A stretch of 64,000 bases of DNA from Anaerolineae bacterium (GTDB lineage Bacteria; Chloroflexota; Anaerolineae; Aggregatilineales; UBA3940), in assembly GCA_016926255.1 (NCBI GenBank), contig JAFGOY010000031.1:62001-126000 (forward strand), given 5' to 3'. A model generated the notes under the pieces. The model had not been told where the DNA came from. It searched no databases and was given only the letters and a program-made list of their open reading frames with translations. A program made the position numbers and the translations under genes. Numbering within the stretch: the first letter of the stretch is position 1; each line of letters starts with the position of its first letter. Below are positions 32,608 to 41,622 of this stretch, piece by piece.

Positions 32608-33453
32608 TTACTCTTTTTCATCGATCCGGAAACTCTCGATGATCTGATCGAAAGTCGGAAGGTACGAATCGAAGCTGTCGGCGGAGGTGCCAACCGTGAT
32701 GATGTACATCTCCTCGCCAGCCTCAATCAGGTATTGGACAAGAACGATGTCTACAGCCTCTCCCGCGAGGTCGAGGCCGCTCATCCCGTAAGACAGTCTC
32801 CCGGCGGTTCCGGACGGCAGTTCGACCATTTCCTGTTCCAGCGGCGTGGACATCTCCAGCATGGACTCTAACGCCGCTGCATTCATGTCTACGAGCCGTT
32901 CGAACGACATACCGCCCGGTAGTTCCTGCCAGAAAATATTGATCGAAGCCGGGTAGCCGCGTTCCAGTCCCTCCGGCGAAATCTCGATGCCATAGAATTT
33001 GACACCCTGCGCAATCAGCATAGGAAGCATATCTTCCAGGTAGCTGGCGGCTAATATGTCCTGTTCAGCCACCGTATCGACTGCGTTATCGATCATCTCG
33101 TTGTCCAGGCTGACCGAATACCAGTCGGGAGGCATGGCTATCGAGAAGCCTTCTTCCGGCAGTGTGTAGAGATACCACCCATCTTCCAGTTCTGTTTCGA
33201 TGATGGCGGGCATTTCGGTCGGTGTGATGGTAGGCGTCGGCGAGGGCAGCGGCGTATCGGTTGGCGTGGGCGAGGGTTTCGGGGTCATGGTTGGCAGCGG
33301 GGTGGTGGTCATGATCGGCCTGGGCGTTGCCGGGGAAGCGGGGGTCGGCACGGTGGACTGTGCGGCGATCTGCGGGAGTGTTCCACACCCCAGGACAAAA
33401 ACAACGGATACAACAAGGATTGCAATCCGCCGGAAAGAATGTCCCTGGCCCAT
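32608..33453 (-). CDS. Lipoprotein with Pro/Thr linker and PsbP/DUF1795-like domain
   Basis: A 281-aa exported lipoprotein: signal peptide with lipobox VLGC (Cys23), a long Pro/Thr/Ser spacer (about 30-82) rich in PTPT-type repeats, then a globular domain (about 90-281). That domain opens YTLPEEGFSIAMPPDWYSV, as in PsbP/DUF1795-type proteins, and ends SADSFDSYLPTFDQIIESFRI. Such domains often occur as cell-surface or substrate-binding modules in this phylum. The gene converges on the oxidoreductase gene. Confidence 0.78.
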   Translation of the reverse strand: MGQGHSFRRIAILVVSVVFVLGCGTLPQIAAQSTVPTPASPATPRPIMTTTPLPTMTPKPSPTPTDTPLPSPTPTITPTEMPAIIETELEDGWYLYTLPEEGFSIAMPPDWYSVSLDNEMIDNAVDTVAEQDILAASYLEDMLPMLIAQGVKFYGIEISPEGLERGYPASINIFWQELPGGMSFERLVDMNAAALESMLEMSTPLEQEMVELPSGTAGRLSYGMSGLDLAGEAVDIVLVQYLIEAGEEMYIITVGTSADSFDSYLPTFDQIIESFRIDEKE

Positions 33454-33553
33454 GATAGTCCCTTTCTAAGACAATACCAGACACATACAGTATAGCCGGG
33501 ACGCCGCCCGGCACAAGCAGCAGGATACCTTGAACTTAACCTCCACCAGGATC

Positions 33554-33585
33554 AAAAAAAAACGCCCCGACACAAGGCCGGGACG
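33554..33585 (-). terminator. Rho-independent terminator of the thiolase gene
   Basis: On the minus strand CGTCCCG and CGGGGCG pair (one G-U) around nine bases, followed by nine Ts. It lies about 20 bases after the thiolase stop. Confidence 0.9.
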
Positions 33586-33604
33586 TCACCACATCCACTA
33601 CAAA

Positions 33605-34774
33605 TCACACACCCAATATATGCGTCACTACGGTTGAGCCGGTGCCGCCGATATTCTGCGCCATGGCGATCCCGGCACCCTGCACCTGGTTCTCGCCCGC
33701 CTCGCCTCGAAGCTGCGTCACTGCATCGACGATCCCATACACCCCCGTCGCCCCGACCGGGTGGCCGCGCGCCTTCAGCCCGCCCATCGTACAGATCGGC
33801 ACCCTCCCACCGATTGCAATCTCGCCGCTGCGGGCCAGGTCGGTGCCGTGGCCGCGCTCAGCGAACCCGCTGGCTTCCAGGCTCAGCGTTGCCATGATCG
33901 TGAAGGCATCGTGCAGTTCGAACAGGTCGATATCCTCCGGCCCGACCCCGGCAATGTCGTAGGCTTTCTGCACGCTGATCCGCGCCGCGTTCAGGCTCAA
34001 CATATCATGGCGGTCGTCGAGGTTCAGGCTGTCGGTGCCGGTGGTGCTCGCTAACACCCGCACCGGGATCACATTGCTCAGGTCGCGGGCCATTTCCAGT
34101 GGGCAGAGGATCGCCGCCGCTGCGCCGTCACAGACCGGCGAACTGTCGAACAGGTTGACCGGCGGCGCGATCATCGCCGCTTTGTTGTAGGTCTCGGCTT
34201 TGATCGCCCGGCGGAACATCGCGTTCGGGTTATTGACCGCGTTCTGGTGCGCATTGACGGCAAAGTTGGCGAACGCTTCGTGCGGGATGTCGTACTCGTA
34301 CATGTAGCGCTGCATCACCAGCGCGTTGAGCGCCACAAAGGTGACCCCGTGAACCACCTCGTAATCGGCATCGGCGGCGGTTGCCAGCGCGGAGGTGATC
34401 TCGTCCTTACCCACGTCGGTCATCTTCTCGACGCCGCACACGGCGGCCACGTCGACCATCCCGCTGGCGACGGCACGCACCCCGGCCTGGAAAGCCGCCC
34501 CGCCCGATGCACAGGCTGCCTCGACCGTCGCCGCCTCGATCCCGCGCCAGCCGCAGAAATCGGCGATCAGCGCACCAAGCTGTGCCTGATCGATGGTCCG
34601 CGCCGAGAGCATATTGCCCACGAACAGGGCATCGGGCCGGTCGATCCCGGCTTCGGCTAATCCTGCGTCATTCGCCGCCGCTTGCAGCGCATCGAACGCC
34701 AGATGACGCAGGCTCCTGTCCCACAGTTCGCCGAGCGGAGTCTGCCCTATTCCGATGATACATACATCGCGCAT
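33605..34774 (-). CDS. Thiolase-family protein (acetyl-CoA acetyltransferase/SCP-x type)
   Basis: A 389-aa thiolase. The acylated cysteine is Cys88 (VEAACASGG), and the C-terminal GGLKARGHPVGATGVYG supplies the catalytic His. The overall form is that of the SCP-x-like/archaeal thiolases, which often work with a DUF35 zinc-ribbon protein. No such partner is in the window. It could act in the mevalonate pathway or in fatty acid breakdown. It is a single-gene unit with its own terminator. The start ATG has GAGG upstream at a rather long distance. Confidence 0.87.
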   Translation of the reverse strand: MRDVCIIGIGQTPLGELWDRSLRHLAFDALQAAANDAGLAEAGIDRPDALFVGNMLSARTIDQAQLGALIADFCGWRGIEAATVEAACASGGAAFQAGVRAVASGMVDVAAVCGVEKMTDVGKDEITSALATAADADYEVVHGVTFVALNALVMQRYMYEYDIPHEAFANFAVNAHQNAVNNPNAMFRRAIKAETYNKAAMIAPPVNLFDSSPVCDGAAAAILCPLEMARDLSNVIPVRVLASTTGTDSLNLDDRHDMLSLNAARISVQKAYDIAGVGPEDIDLFELHDAFTIMATLSLEASGFAERGHGTDLARSGEIAIGGRVPICTMGGLKARGHPVGATGVYGIVDAVTQLRGEAGENQVQGAGIAMAQNIGGTGSTVVTHILGV

Positions 34775-34914
34775 GGTGATTGATCCTCATGGTAATCAGG
34801 TATTTGGCTGAATGGCAATGACAGGCTAGACCGGCACAATCGAAACAACCGGCGGCCTACGCCACACGGCATTATGCCGGGCAACTGCTTTCAGAAGCTA
34901 TCAATTCATGAAAG

Positions 34915-35586
34915 TTAGCGGTTTTCCAGCTTATCCGTGCCGGGTAGGTCAGCCTCAGCAGCATCGCTCCCTGGCGGCAGGGGTCGATCCTCCGGACAGC
35001 CGGGCAGACTTTCTTTGCAGGGAATGGGTTGGAGCAGCAGGATGCTCATATTGAGCTTGCCGAGTGAAATATGTGTTTGCTCGGCAAGCGACTGGGCGAT
35101 CCCTGTCCCCAGGGGATATCCGTTGACCAGCGTCCCGTTGGAACTGCCCAGGTCGATCAGGTAAAGGTGGTTAGGCGATGGTCTGAGCAGCGCGTGCCGT
35201 CGTGATACGCCCAGTTGAAAAGCATCCAGGGCGTCGAGATCAAGTTCCGGCGCATTTTCCCCCATATAGCCACGCCCGATCACCACGTCGGAGACGATCT
35301 CAAGAGGCAGCAAGCCGAAATGCTCCGGCCCGGCCAGCTCGAAGATGACCCGCCAGATCGTGGTGATCGCCTCACTGCCAACCGGCAGGCGGATGTATCC
35401 TCCCTTGATATCGAGATCATCCTGAATGCCAAAGGGATTATCCGTCATCCGCAGCAAATCGGTCCCGCGATTCAGCCGGTGGGTAAATCCCTTGCGTATC
35501 CTCTTGTTTGTCGATTCGTCCACAGCCCCGATCCTTTTAACCATCCACGAGACGGTCATATTATCTCTTAGGTTATCAGAGATCAT
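34915..35586 (-). CDS. FHA-domain protein
   Basis: A 223-aa cytoplasmic protein with one forkhead-associated domain (about 85-190). The phosphothreonine-binding signature is VIGRGYMGENAPE, then VSRRHALLR and DLGSSNGTLVNG. FHA domains bind phosphothreonine peptides made by PknB-type kinases, three of which are in this window. The N-terminal 80 residues hold no known domain. The C-terminus is Pro/Asp-rich. The gene overlaps the cobalamin adenosyltransferase gene by four bases, an odd functional pairing. Confidence 0.87.
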   Translation of the reverse strand: MISDNLRDNMTVSWMVKRIGAVDESTNKRIRKGFTHRLNRGTDLLRMTDNPFGIQDDLDIKGGYIRLPVGSEAITTIWRVIFELAGPEHFGLLPLEIVSDVVIGRGYMGENAPELDLDALDAFQLGVSRRHALLRPSPNHLYLIDLGSSNGTLVNGYPLGTGIAQSLAEQTHISLGKLNMSILLLQPIPCKESLPGCPEDRPLPPGSDAAEADLPGTDKLENR

Positions 35587-36137
35587 TTATTCGGCGCAAG
35601 CGACCCTGTTTCCCCATTCCGTTCTTCGGCCACCGACAGCACATAAAGCAGCGACGAAAGCCGGTTGATATAACGCACCAGTTCCCGGTTTTCGAGCAGG
35701 CCATCGTCGACCAGCCGGACGATCTCGCGCTCCGCCCGCCGGACGACCGCGCGGGCCAGGTCGAGCGCCGCCCCGGAGAGCGTCTCCCCGCTGACCGTGA
35801 ACTCGCGTGGCATCTCGATCCGCGCCCCAAAATCCTCGATCTGCGCTTCGATCCAGGCGACTTTCTCCGCGTCGATTTTGCGGAACTTCGCCGCGTTTTC
35901 TTTTGTGGCGGACATCTCGGACATCATCAGGTAAAGATCGCGCTGAATCTGGTAAACGGTCGATGCGGCTTCCGGGTCACGGATCACCGCGCGGGCAAGG
36001 CCAAGCGCCGCCTGTGCCTCGTCGACGATGCCGTAAGTCGATGGGCGGGGATGATATTTCTTCACTCGTTCCTTACCAAGCAGGCCAGTCGTGCCATCAT
36101 CACCAGTGGCAGTGTAGTATTTCGGTTCTCTGGGCAT
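35583..36137 (-). CDS. PduO-type cob(I)alamin adenosyltransferase
   Basis: A 184-aa enzyme that adds the 5'-deoxyadenosyl group of ATP to cob(I)alamin. The ATP-binding loop is TATGDDGTTGLLG (about 8-20), and further motifs are IQRDLYLMMSEM and ALDLARAVVRRAEREIVRL with the closing YINRLSSLLYVLSVAEE. The helical five-helix bundle pattern and length match the PduO group. It is translationally coupled to the following FHA gene. No other cobalamin gene is nearby. Confidence 0.9.
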   Translation of the reverse strand: MPREPKYYTATGDDGTTGLLGKERVKKYHPRPSTYGIVDEAQAALGLARAVIRDPEAASTVYQIQRDLYLMMSEMSATKENAAKFRKIDAEKVAWIEAQIEDFGARIEMPREFTVSGETLSGAALDLARAVVRRAEREIVRLVDDGLLENRELVRYINRLSSLLYVLSVAEERNGETGSLAPNK

Positions 36138-36333
36138 GTAGTCTCCTTACGTTGTTATGACTGATTATATCTAAATATGAGATGTTTGTTCTGCCCGACT
36201 CTGGTATCCTCATAGTTGGACGTTCAGCATATTTTCGGACAGGAACGGCGTAGGAATCCTGACCGATTAGCGTGTGTCAGGCGTGGAGTTGATCCCCACG
36301 GGATCGGCTAGACTGCCCTCGAATGAGGGTGCC

Positions 36334-37032
36334 ATGATGCGAAGCAGAGTACAGGGGTATAAAGCATTGACGAGGTTTATCGGTATGGCCGCCCGGTGGA
36401 TGATCGTGGTCGGGGCAGCGATTGTCTTCCTGGCGATAGTAGCCCGCTTCGGGGTGATCGCCTGGGCCGCCGGGCACATCCACACCCTCGAGGAAACGCC
36501 TGAGCGCCGGGTAGCAATCGTGTTCGGCGCTCAGGTCTACCCAAGTGGTCATTTGAGCGCCATGCTCGCCGACCGGGTCGCCACGGGTGCCGATCTTTAT
36601 CACCAGGGCAAGGTCGACGTGCTGCTGATGACCGGCGACAACCGGACGCTGGATTACAACGAACCGGCAGCGATGCGCGAATACGCCCTCAGTCTGGGCG
36701 TCCCGGACGAGGCGATTGTCCTCGACTACGGCGGGCGGCGCACCTATGACTCGTGCTACCGCGCCTACCACATCTTCGGGGTGACCGACGCCATCGCCGT
36801 CACGCAGCAGTTCCACCTCTCCCGCGCCGTGATGACCTGCTCCGCGCTTGGCATCGACGCGGTGGGGGTCGCCGCCGACTACCAGCGCCCGGCGGGCTAC
36901 CGGCGGTCGTCGCTCAATTACAGCCAGATACGCGAACTCCCCGCGACGGCCAACGCGCTGATCGACCTGCTGCGCAAGAATCAACCGCCGGTGATGGGCG
37001 AGCCGCTCCCGATCTTCCCCCACGAGGGGTAA
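36334..37032 (+). CDS. SanA/ElyC/YdcF-type DUF218 envelope protein
   Basis: A 232-aa protein with one N-terminal TM helix (about 13-38) and an extracytoplasmic DUF218 domain. The diagnostic stretches are [51 protein letters not shown] and [12 protein letters not shown]. SanA-like proteins affect envelope barrier function and vancomycin sensitivity in enterics. The start at ATG 36334 is preferred over a GTG 60 bases upstream because GAGGGT precedes it. A GC-rich hairpin follows the stop at 37040. Confidence 0.85.
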   Translation: MMRSRVQGYKALTRFIGMAARWMIVVGAAIVFLAIVARFGVIAWAAGHIHTLEETPERRVAIVFGAQVYPSGHLSAMLADRVATGADLYHQGKVDVLLMTGDNRTLDYNEPAAMREYALSLGVPDEAIVLDYGGRRTYDSCYRAYHIFGVTDAIAVTQQFHLSRAVMTCSALGIDAVGVAADYQRPAGYRRSSLNYSQIRELPATANALIDLLRKNQPPVMGEPLPIFPHEG

Positions 37033-37039
37033 TACTAAA

Positions 37040-37061
37040 AGGAGCGGCCCTGCGGTCGCTC
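37040..37061. terminator. GC-rich hairpin after the SanA-like gene
   Basis: GGAGCGGCC and GGTCGCTCC pair with one G-T around CTGC. There is no T-run, so it may be a weak terminator or a mobile palindrome. Confidence 0.4.
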
Positions 37062-37078
37062 CCATGTGTTGAATTTCT

Positions 37079-37117
37079 ATCTATCCGAAATGAGCAAAGC
37101 GAAATTTACGGATAGAT
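37079..37117. repeat. ATCTATCCG palindrome, copy 2
   Basis: Same 9-bp arms as at 31947, here with a 21-base interior (AAATGAGCAAAGC then GAAATTTA). The right arm touches the stop codon of the dps gene, so this copy sits at a gene 3' end. Confidence 0.75.
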
Positions 37118-37554
37118 TAGCTCTGCCACGCCTTGATCATCCACAGGCGGCCCTGCAAGCCATCGCGCATCCCGTCGAGCAGGTTGACCGTCGTGCGGTC
37201 GCCTTCGGCCTCTGCCACTTCGATTGCATTGTCCAGTGCGCTGCTCAGCGTTTCAAGGTCAGCAGCAGTACGCTTGACCATCTTGACGCCATCGGGGATT
37301 TCGGAGTCTTCCGAAATGGAAGCCTCGTCCATGACCATCGCCAGCGTGTGGAGCGGCGTCCCGCCAAGGGCGACGACACGCTCCGCCAGTTCGTCGATGA
37401 CCTCGTTGACCTCGTCGTATATGCCTTCGAACAGCGCGTGAAGCTGGAAGAACTGCTTGCCCTTCACGTTCCAGTGATAGTGCCGCATCTTCTGGTAGAA
37501 AACCGTAAAATCGGCGACCAACCCATTCAATTCTTTGACCATCTTATCTGACAT
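37117..37554 (-). CDS. dps: Dps-family ferritin-like protein
   Basis: A 145-aa ferritin-like protein of the Dps type, which protects DNA by storing iron and consuming peroxide. Ferroxidase-site residues are His25/His27-Trp28 (MRHYHWNVKG) and His39 with Glu43 and Asp47 (LHALFEGIYDEV). The start ATG 37554 has GGGAG upstream and fits family length. The N-terminus is short, without a long Lys-rich DNA-binding tail. It stands alone. Confidence 0.9.
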   Translation of the reverse strand: MSDKMVKELNGLVADFTVFYQKMRHYHWNVKGKQFFQLHALFEGIYDEVNEVIDELAERVVALGGTPLHTLAMVMDEASISEDSEIPDGVKMVKRTAADLETLSSALDNAIEVAEAEGDRTTVNLLDGMRDGLQGRLWMIKAWQS

Positions 37555-37670
37555 CGCTAACTCCCTTTTTGCGAGTACATCTTTATATATCAAGTAACAC
37601 TATTGAGTATAGCATCTGGCCGGGGCCAGATCATGGCTTCCCGGCCTGAAGGGAGTTTTTTAACGGCGGT

Positions 37671-38402
37671 CTAACGATTATCTGCCAGCCGCCAGAGTGT
37701 GCCCAGCCGGGCTTCGAGCCGCTCGCCGAGCTTCTCCGGTTGATCGGTCGTCACGTCGTCGTGATTCTCGAAAACGACATACGGCACACGCTGTCCCTTC
37801 ACGGTGAGATATTCCGGATCGCCCGCGCTGAACGCGGCGAAATCGTCGTCTTTGTAGAGTCTTTCCATCTTGTCATCCGGTAGGCCGTGTTCGAGGATGC
37901 TGTCGGGTTTGTCGGGGTTGAAACGCCGCCGGTTCTTACGGAACGATTCCTCGTAGGTTACGTCGACATAGAGCACCACCGCCCGCGAGAGAATATCATC
38001 CGAAAGGTGATCGAACGCCTCCCGGTAGCCGCCGGATTCCGCTCCACGTGAGAACTCGATCAGCACCGTGTGATGATCATGGAAATCGGGGACATCCCGC
38101 TGGAGCTTATCGTATTCCAGGCTGATCCGACGGATCAGCACGTGCCACAGGACATTGTCGACGAAATACTGGTCGTCGTCCGAATGCAGGCGCGGATACC
38201 CTAACTCGTCGAGGAGGTCGTCTTCTTCGAACCACGCCCACAGCATCGGGAAATCATCGATCTCCCGCAGCCGCCCGATATGAAACCGCGTCGCACGTTC
38301 ATCGTCAGGCACGTTTTTCAGGTAATCGATGATCTCGCTCTTCCCCGAAGCAGGCCGCGCGATCAGGATCAGAATGTCGAAATGATTGGATTGTTCAGGC
38401 AT
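37671..38402 (-). CDS. P-loop NTPase, uncharacterised
   Basis: A 243-aa protein beginning MPEQSNHFDILILIARPASGKSEIIDYL, with a Walker A P-loop (about 14-22, ARPASGKS) directly at the N-terminus. The start is the ATG at 38402 with GAGGTG upstream. A longer open frame upstream lacks coding character. Later VLIEFSRGAESGGYREAF and SRAVVLYVDVTYEESFRKNRRRF look like the Walker B and lid regions of a nucleotide or adenylate kinase-like fold. Substrate unknown. It follows a membrane protein gene by 23 bases on the same strand. Confidence 0.78.
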   Translation of the reverse strand: MPEQSNHFDILILIARPASGKSEIIDYLKNVPDDERATRFHIGRLREIDDFPMLWAWFEEDDLLDELGYPRLHSDDDQYFVDNVLWHVLIRRISLEYDKLQRDVPDFHDHHTVLIEFSRGAESGGYREAFDHLSDDILSRAVVLYVDVTYEESFRKNRRRFNPDKPDSILEHGLPDDKMERLYKDDDFAAFSAGDPEYLTVKGQRVPYVVFENHDDVTTDQPEKLGERLEARLGTLWRLADNR

Positions 38403-38425
38403 AAACACCTCATTTTCACTGGCGA

Positions 38426-39193
38426 TCACTCGACCGGTTCTGAAGCAGGCGGCAGCGCTTCGGCGGCTTCGGTGATCCGGATCAGGTCGTCGAACCAGCT
38501 TCTGACGTTCTCCTCGTTCAGTATCGCTATCCGCGAATAGGCGATGCTCAGAAGGATGCCGTCCTGCCCGACGTTGATGCTGCGAAGCTCCGAGCCGTAC
38601 TGCTGCGACAGCAGCCGGGCGAAAGCGGCCCGCACCGGTTGATCGTCGAACAGCGACCGCGCCCACTGTTCATCACGCGACCAGACATACACACCGCTCA
38701 GTTCCGGGTAGTCGAGGTTGACCTGTATCAGCTTGGAGAGTCCACCAAACGCACTGCCCACACCCGTCCGGGTGCCGACTCCCAGGCGGGCGTCGACCGG
38801 CGAGTGGATCGTCAGCCGGTAATTCGGGCCGCGAGAAACCGACGCCGAAACCCGCCGCCCGCCGATCAGTCCCTCGTATTGACGCCAGAACAGCGCATAA
38901 CTGCGCCCGGCCAAGCCCAGCGGCGTGAAATACGCATCGAATTTGCGACCGCGCAGCATGGGAACGACGAAGAGCACAGCGACCATCATCACGCCCAGCC
39001 CCAGAATGACCAGCGCGCCAAACCCGATCAGCAGCATCACCCCGGTGTCACTGTTGTCGGACATGGAGATAAGCACCAGGAAAATCGCCAGGCAGACACC
39101 GGACACACACAACCCGATCAGCGCAGCGGCGATACCCCATATCCACCGGCGGCCCATCTCGGCTAAAAACGGACTCTTCGATTTATTGGTCAC
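38426..39193 (-). CDS. Membrane protein with two N-terminal TM helices
   Basis: A 255-aa protein starting at GTG 39193 (GAGGAGG upstream). Two TM helices (about 16-45 and 52-82) are followed by a soluble domain (about 95-250) in the cytoplasm or outside. The domain has YFTPLGLAGRSYALFWRQYEGLIGGRRVSASVSRGPNYRLTI, with no match I recognise. It precedes the P-loop gene and probably shares its transcript. Confidence 0.75.
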   Translation of the reverse strand: MTNKSKSPFLAEMGRRWIWGIAAALIGLCVSGVCLAIFLVLISMSDNSDTGVMLLIGFGALVILGLGVMMVAVLFVVPMLRGRKFDAYFTPLGLAGRSYALFWRQYEGLIGGRRVSASVSRGPNYRLTIHSPVDARLGVGTRTGVGSAFGGLSKLIQVNLDYPELSGVYVWSRDEQWARSLFDDQPVRAAFARLLSQQYGSELRSINVGQDGILLSIAYSRIAILNEENVRSWFDDLIRITEAAEALPPASEPVE

Positions 39194-39350
39194 AACTGCC
39201 TCCTCACACCTCAATCTATCAACTATATATACCTACAGATACAAACATGCTGCTATTAAGTGTGGCGAATTTTCAAAACTTGACAAGTGGGCCAGAAAAC
39301 TCCGCTGCTGCCTATTTTTTTCCTTCACTTTCCTACATCTGATGATTGTG

Positions 39351-39356
39351 TATAAT
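39351..39356 (+). promoter_or_regulatory. -10 element before kinase 2
   Basis: A perfect TATAAT preceded by TGTG, about 44 bases before the kinase start. No convincing -35 is seen in the AT-rich upstream sequence. Confidence 0.5.
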
Positions 39357-39399
39357 TCAGAATAGTCGAAGGGTCCGTGTTAGAAGTGGAGCATTCGTT

Positions 39400-41529
39400 A
39401 TGACAGATCTCACCGGGCGCACGCTGGGGCAGTATGAGATTCTTGAGGAGATCGGACGTGGCGGGATGGCCAATGTCTACCGCGCCATCCAGACATCCAT
39501 GCAGCGCGAAGTAGCGATCAAAGTGCTGCCCCGCCATTTTTTGCAGGATGAAACCTTCCTCGCCCGCTTCAACCGTGAAGTACAGGTGATCTCGCAGCTT
39601 GAACACCCGGCGATCCTGCCGGTTTACGACTTCGGCGAGGTCGACGGCCTTCCCTACATTGTGATGCGCTACCTGACCGGCGGCACGCTCGCCCTGCTCA
39701 TCAACCGCAATCCTCAGGGGATGCCGTTCGGCCAGATCGCCCAGGTGATCTCGCAGGTATCCGGGGCGCTCGATTTCGCCCACCGGCGCGGGATCATTCA
39801 CCGCGACTTCAAGCCCAGCAACGTCCTGATGGACACCGACGGCAACGCCTACCTGGCCGACTTCGGCATCGCCAAAGTCAGCGAATCGACGCTCTCGTTG
39901 ACCGGCACCGGCTTCATCGGAACGCCGGGCTACATCGCCCCGGAGATGGGACACGAGGGCGCGGTTACCTCATCGGTCGATACCTATGCGCTGGGCGTCA
40001 CCCTGTTCCAGATGCTCACCGGACGCATGCCCTATTACGCCGACACCCCGATGGGCACCCTGCTGGCCCATGTCAGCAGCCCGATTCCGAACGTGCTAAC
40101 CTACCGCCCCGATGCCCCCGAAGGCATGCAGGCGATTATCAACGGGGCGCTGGCGAAGGACCCGGCCAACCGCTACCCGAACTCCGGGCAGCTGGCCGAA
40201 GACCTGATCGCCGTGACCCAGGCGACCCGCGTGCATGGGGGCGACGAAGCGGGCGGCACTCAGCCGATGGTCACCCGCAAGCACGAACAGCTTACCGGCG
40301 ATCCGAATCAGGTGCCCGATTACCTGAACGGGCAGGCCACCGCGCCGCATTCCACGCCCCCCTCACCCTTCACGCCACCCGCCCCGACCAGCGCCCGCGT
40401 GGCGGAACCGGTCAGAGTACGGAAACGCCGACCGGCGCTGGTCTGGTTGTTCACCGTGCTGGGCTGCATTGCCCTGACCGCCGCCGGGTTATTGTTCTTC
40501 TTCCGTTCACCATCGACCGCTGTACTGGCGAACAATCTACAGGGCACCTTCGATGTGCTGGCCGGTAATGTGGAACCGGCGGCCACCCAGACGCCTATCC
40601 CCACCGAAGATGCTGAATGCCCGTATGGGGGAACCTTTGTCGCCGACGTATCCTATCCCAGCGGGGCGGTTGTCGAACCGGGAGAAGTTTTCGAAAAAGC
40701 CTGGCGCATCGAAAACAACGGCTGCCAGGACTGGCCCGGCGGTACGCAGCTCGTCTTTTCACATGGCGACCGCATGAACTCCCCTGATTTCGTCGCCATC
40801 CCGGAGACGGTTGTTGGCGGGCGGGCCAATGTCTCCGTCGTCCTGACCGCCCCTGAAGAACCGGGAACCTATGTCGGGTATTTCGAGTGTGTCTCCCCGG
40901 CTGGCACGTCGTTTTGCGAGATTTTCGTACAGGTTGTCGTTCCCCGCCCCGGTGACACCCCCGTTCCCACCGAAACACCCCAACCGACTCCCACTACGGA
41001 ACCAACCAGGGAACCAACAACCACCCCGCGCCCGCTGCCCACCAACACGCCAGAACCGGTCCCGATCAGCCCGGCCAGGATCACCGCACCAATCGTCAAT
41101 ATGTCCTATGATGGTGGCACATGGAATTGCAGCGAAGCCGAACCCGAACGCTGCTGGGTCAGCGCAACAAAAGACCCGCTGGGACCGTTCAGCGGTTACA
41201 GCGTCCAGTTCGTCGGCCCCCTGCTCCATCCCGTCCCGATTGCCCACCAGACGACCGCCCGCTACTTCCTGGAATACGATCAGCCGGTGTCGATTAAAAC
41301 GGTCTATATCGAAGTAGCCGGGCTGCACGAACACTCGGTCACCGTCTATGACGAAGCGTGGACAAGGCTGGGGGGAGTCGGGCCGCAGACGCTTGGCGAT
41401 GTTGACTTCACGACAACGATCCAGGTCAATTCACCGGCTGGCACGGCGTTCTATATCGAAATGGTCGACAAAAGTTCGAAGTGGACATACATCGGCAGGA
41501 TCGACGTCACGGCCTACGCCGCCAATTGA
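39400..41529 (+). CDS. PknB-type kinase with extracellular NBR1-like Ig domain (kinase 2)
   Basis: A 709-aa receptor-like kinase. The start ATG 39400 aligns exactly with kinases 1 and 3 (MTDLTGRTLGQYEI). The kinase domain (12-275) is intact: IGRGGMANVY, Lys41, Asp136 in HRDFKPSN, Asp154 in DFG. A Pro-rich stretch, one TM helix (about 346-366) and an outside region follow. That region has an NBR1-type Ig domain (about 405-515; KAWRIENNGCQDWPGGTQLVF), a Pro/Thr linker, and a final beta-sandwich (about 560-709; TARYFLEYDQPVSIKTVYIEV) like a discoidin/galactose-binding module. Wall or glycan sensing is inferred. A bidirectional terminator follows. Confidence 0.88.
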   Translation: MTDLTGRTLGQYEILEEIGRGGMANVYRAIQTSMQREVAIKVLPRHFLQDETFLARFNREVQVISQLEHPAILPVYDFGEVDGLPYIVMRYLTGGTLALLINRNPQGMPFGQIAQVISQVSGALDFAHRRGIIHRDFKPSNVLMDTDGNAYLADFGIAKVSESTLSLTGTGFIGTPGYIAPEMGHEGAVTSSVDTYALGVTLFQMLTGRMPYYADTPMGTLLAHVSSPIPNVLTYRPDAPEGMQAIINGALAKDPANRYPNSGQLAEDLIAVTQATRVHGGDEAGGTQPMVTRKHEQLTGDPNQVPDYLNGQATAPHSTPPSPFTPPAPTSARVAEPVRVRKRRPALVWLFTVLGCIALTAAGLLFFFRSPSTAVLANNLQGTFDVLAGNVEPAATQTPIPTEDAECPYGGTFVADVSYPSGAVVEPGEVFEKAWRIENNGCQDWPGGTQLVFSHGDRMNSPDFVAIPETVVGGRANVSVVLTAPEEPGTYVGYFECVSPAGTSFCEIFVQVVVPRPGDTPVPTETPQPTPTTEPTREPTTTPRPLPTNTPEPVPISPARITAPIVNMSYDGGTWNCSEAEPERCWVSATKDPLGPFSGYSVQFVGPLLHPVPIAHQTTARYFLEYDQPVSIKTVYIEVAGLHEHSVTVYDEAWTRLGGVGPQTLGDVDFTTTIQVNSPAGTAFYIEMVDKSSKWTYIGRIDVTAYAAN

Positions 41530-41543
41530 CCTTCCCTTATCAC

Positions 41544-41584
41544 AAAAGGGATCAGGCTCTATACGAACCTGATCCCTTTTTCTT
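41544..41584. terminator. Bidirectional terminator
   Basis: A perfect 13-bp stem (41544-41556 with 41568-41580) with A-run on the left and T-run on the right, between the converging kinase and lipoprotein genes. Confidence 0.93.
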
Positions 41585-41622
41585 TCTACCTGATATTAAC
41601 CTTGAGTCGGGGATAATTGATA

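Noticed and set aside
37671-38666. Longer frame (331 codons) for the P-loop protein
   Set aside because: The first 88 codons are Arg/His/Ser-rich and overlap the membrane protein gene at 38426. The ATG at 38402 has a good ribosome binding site and starts the domain directly.
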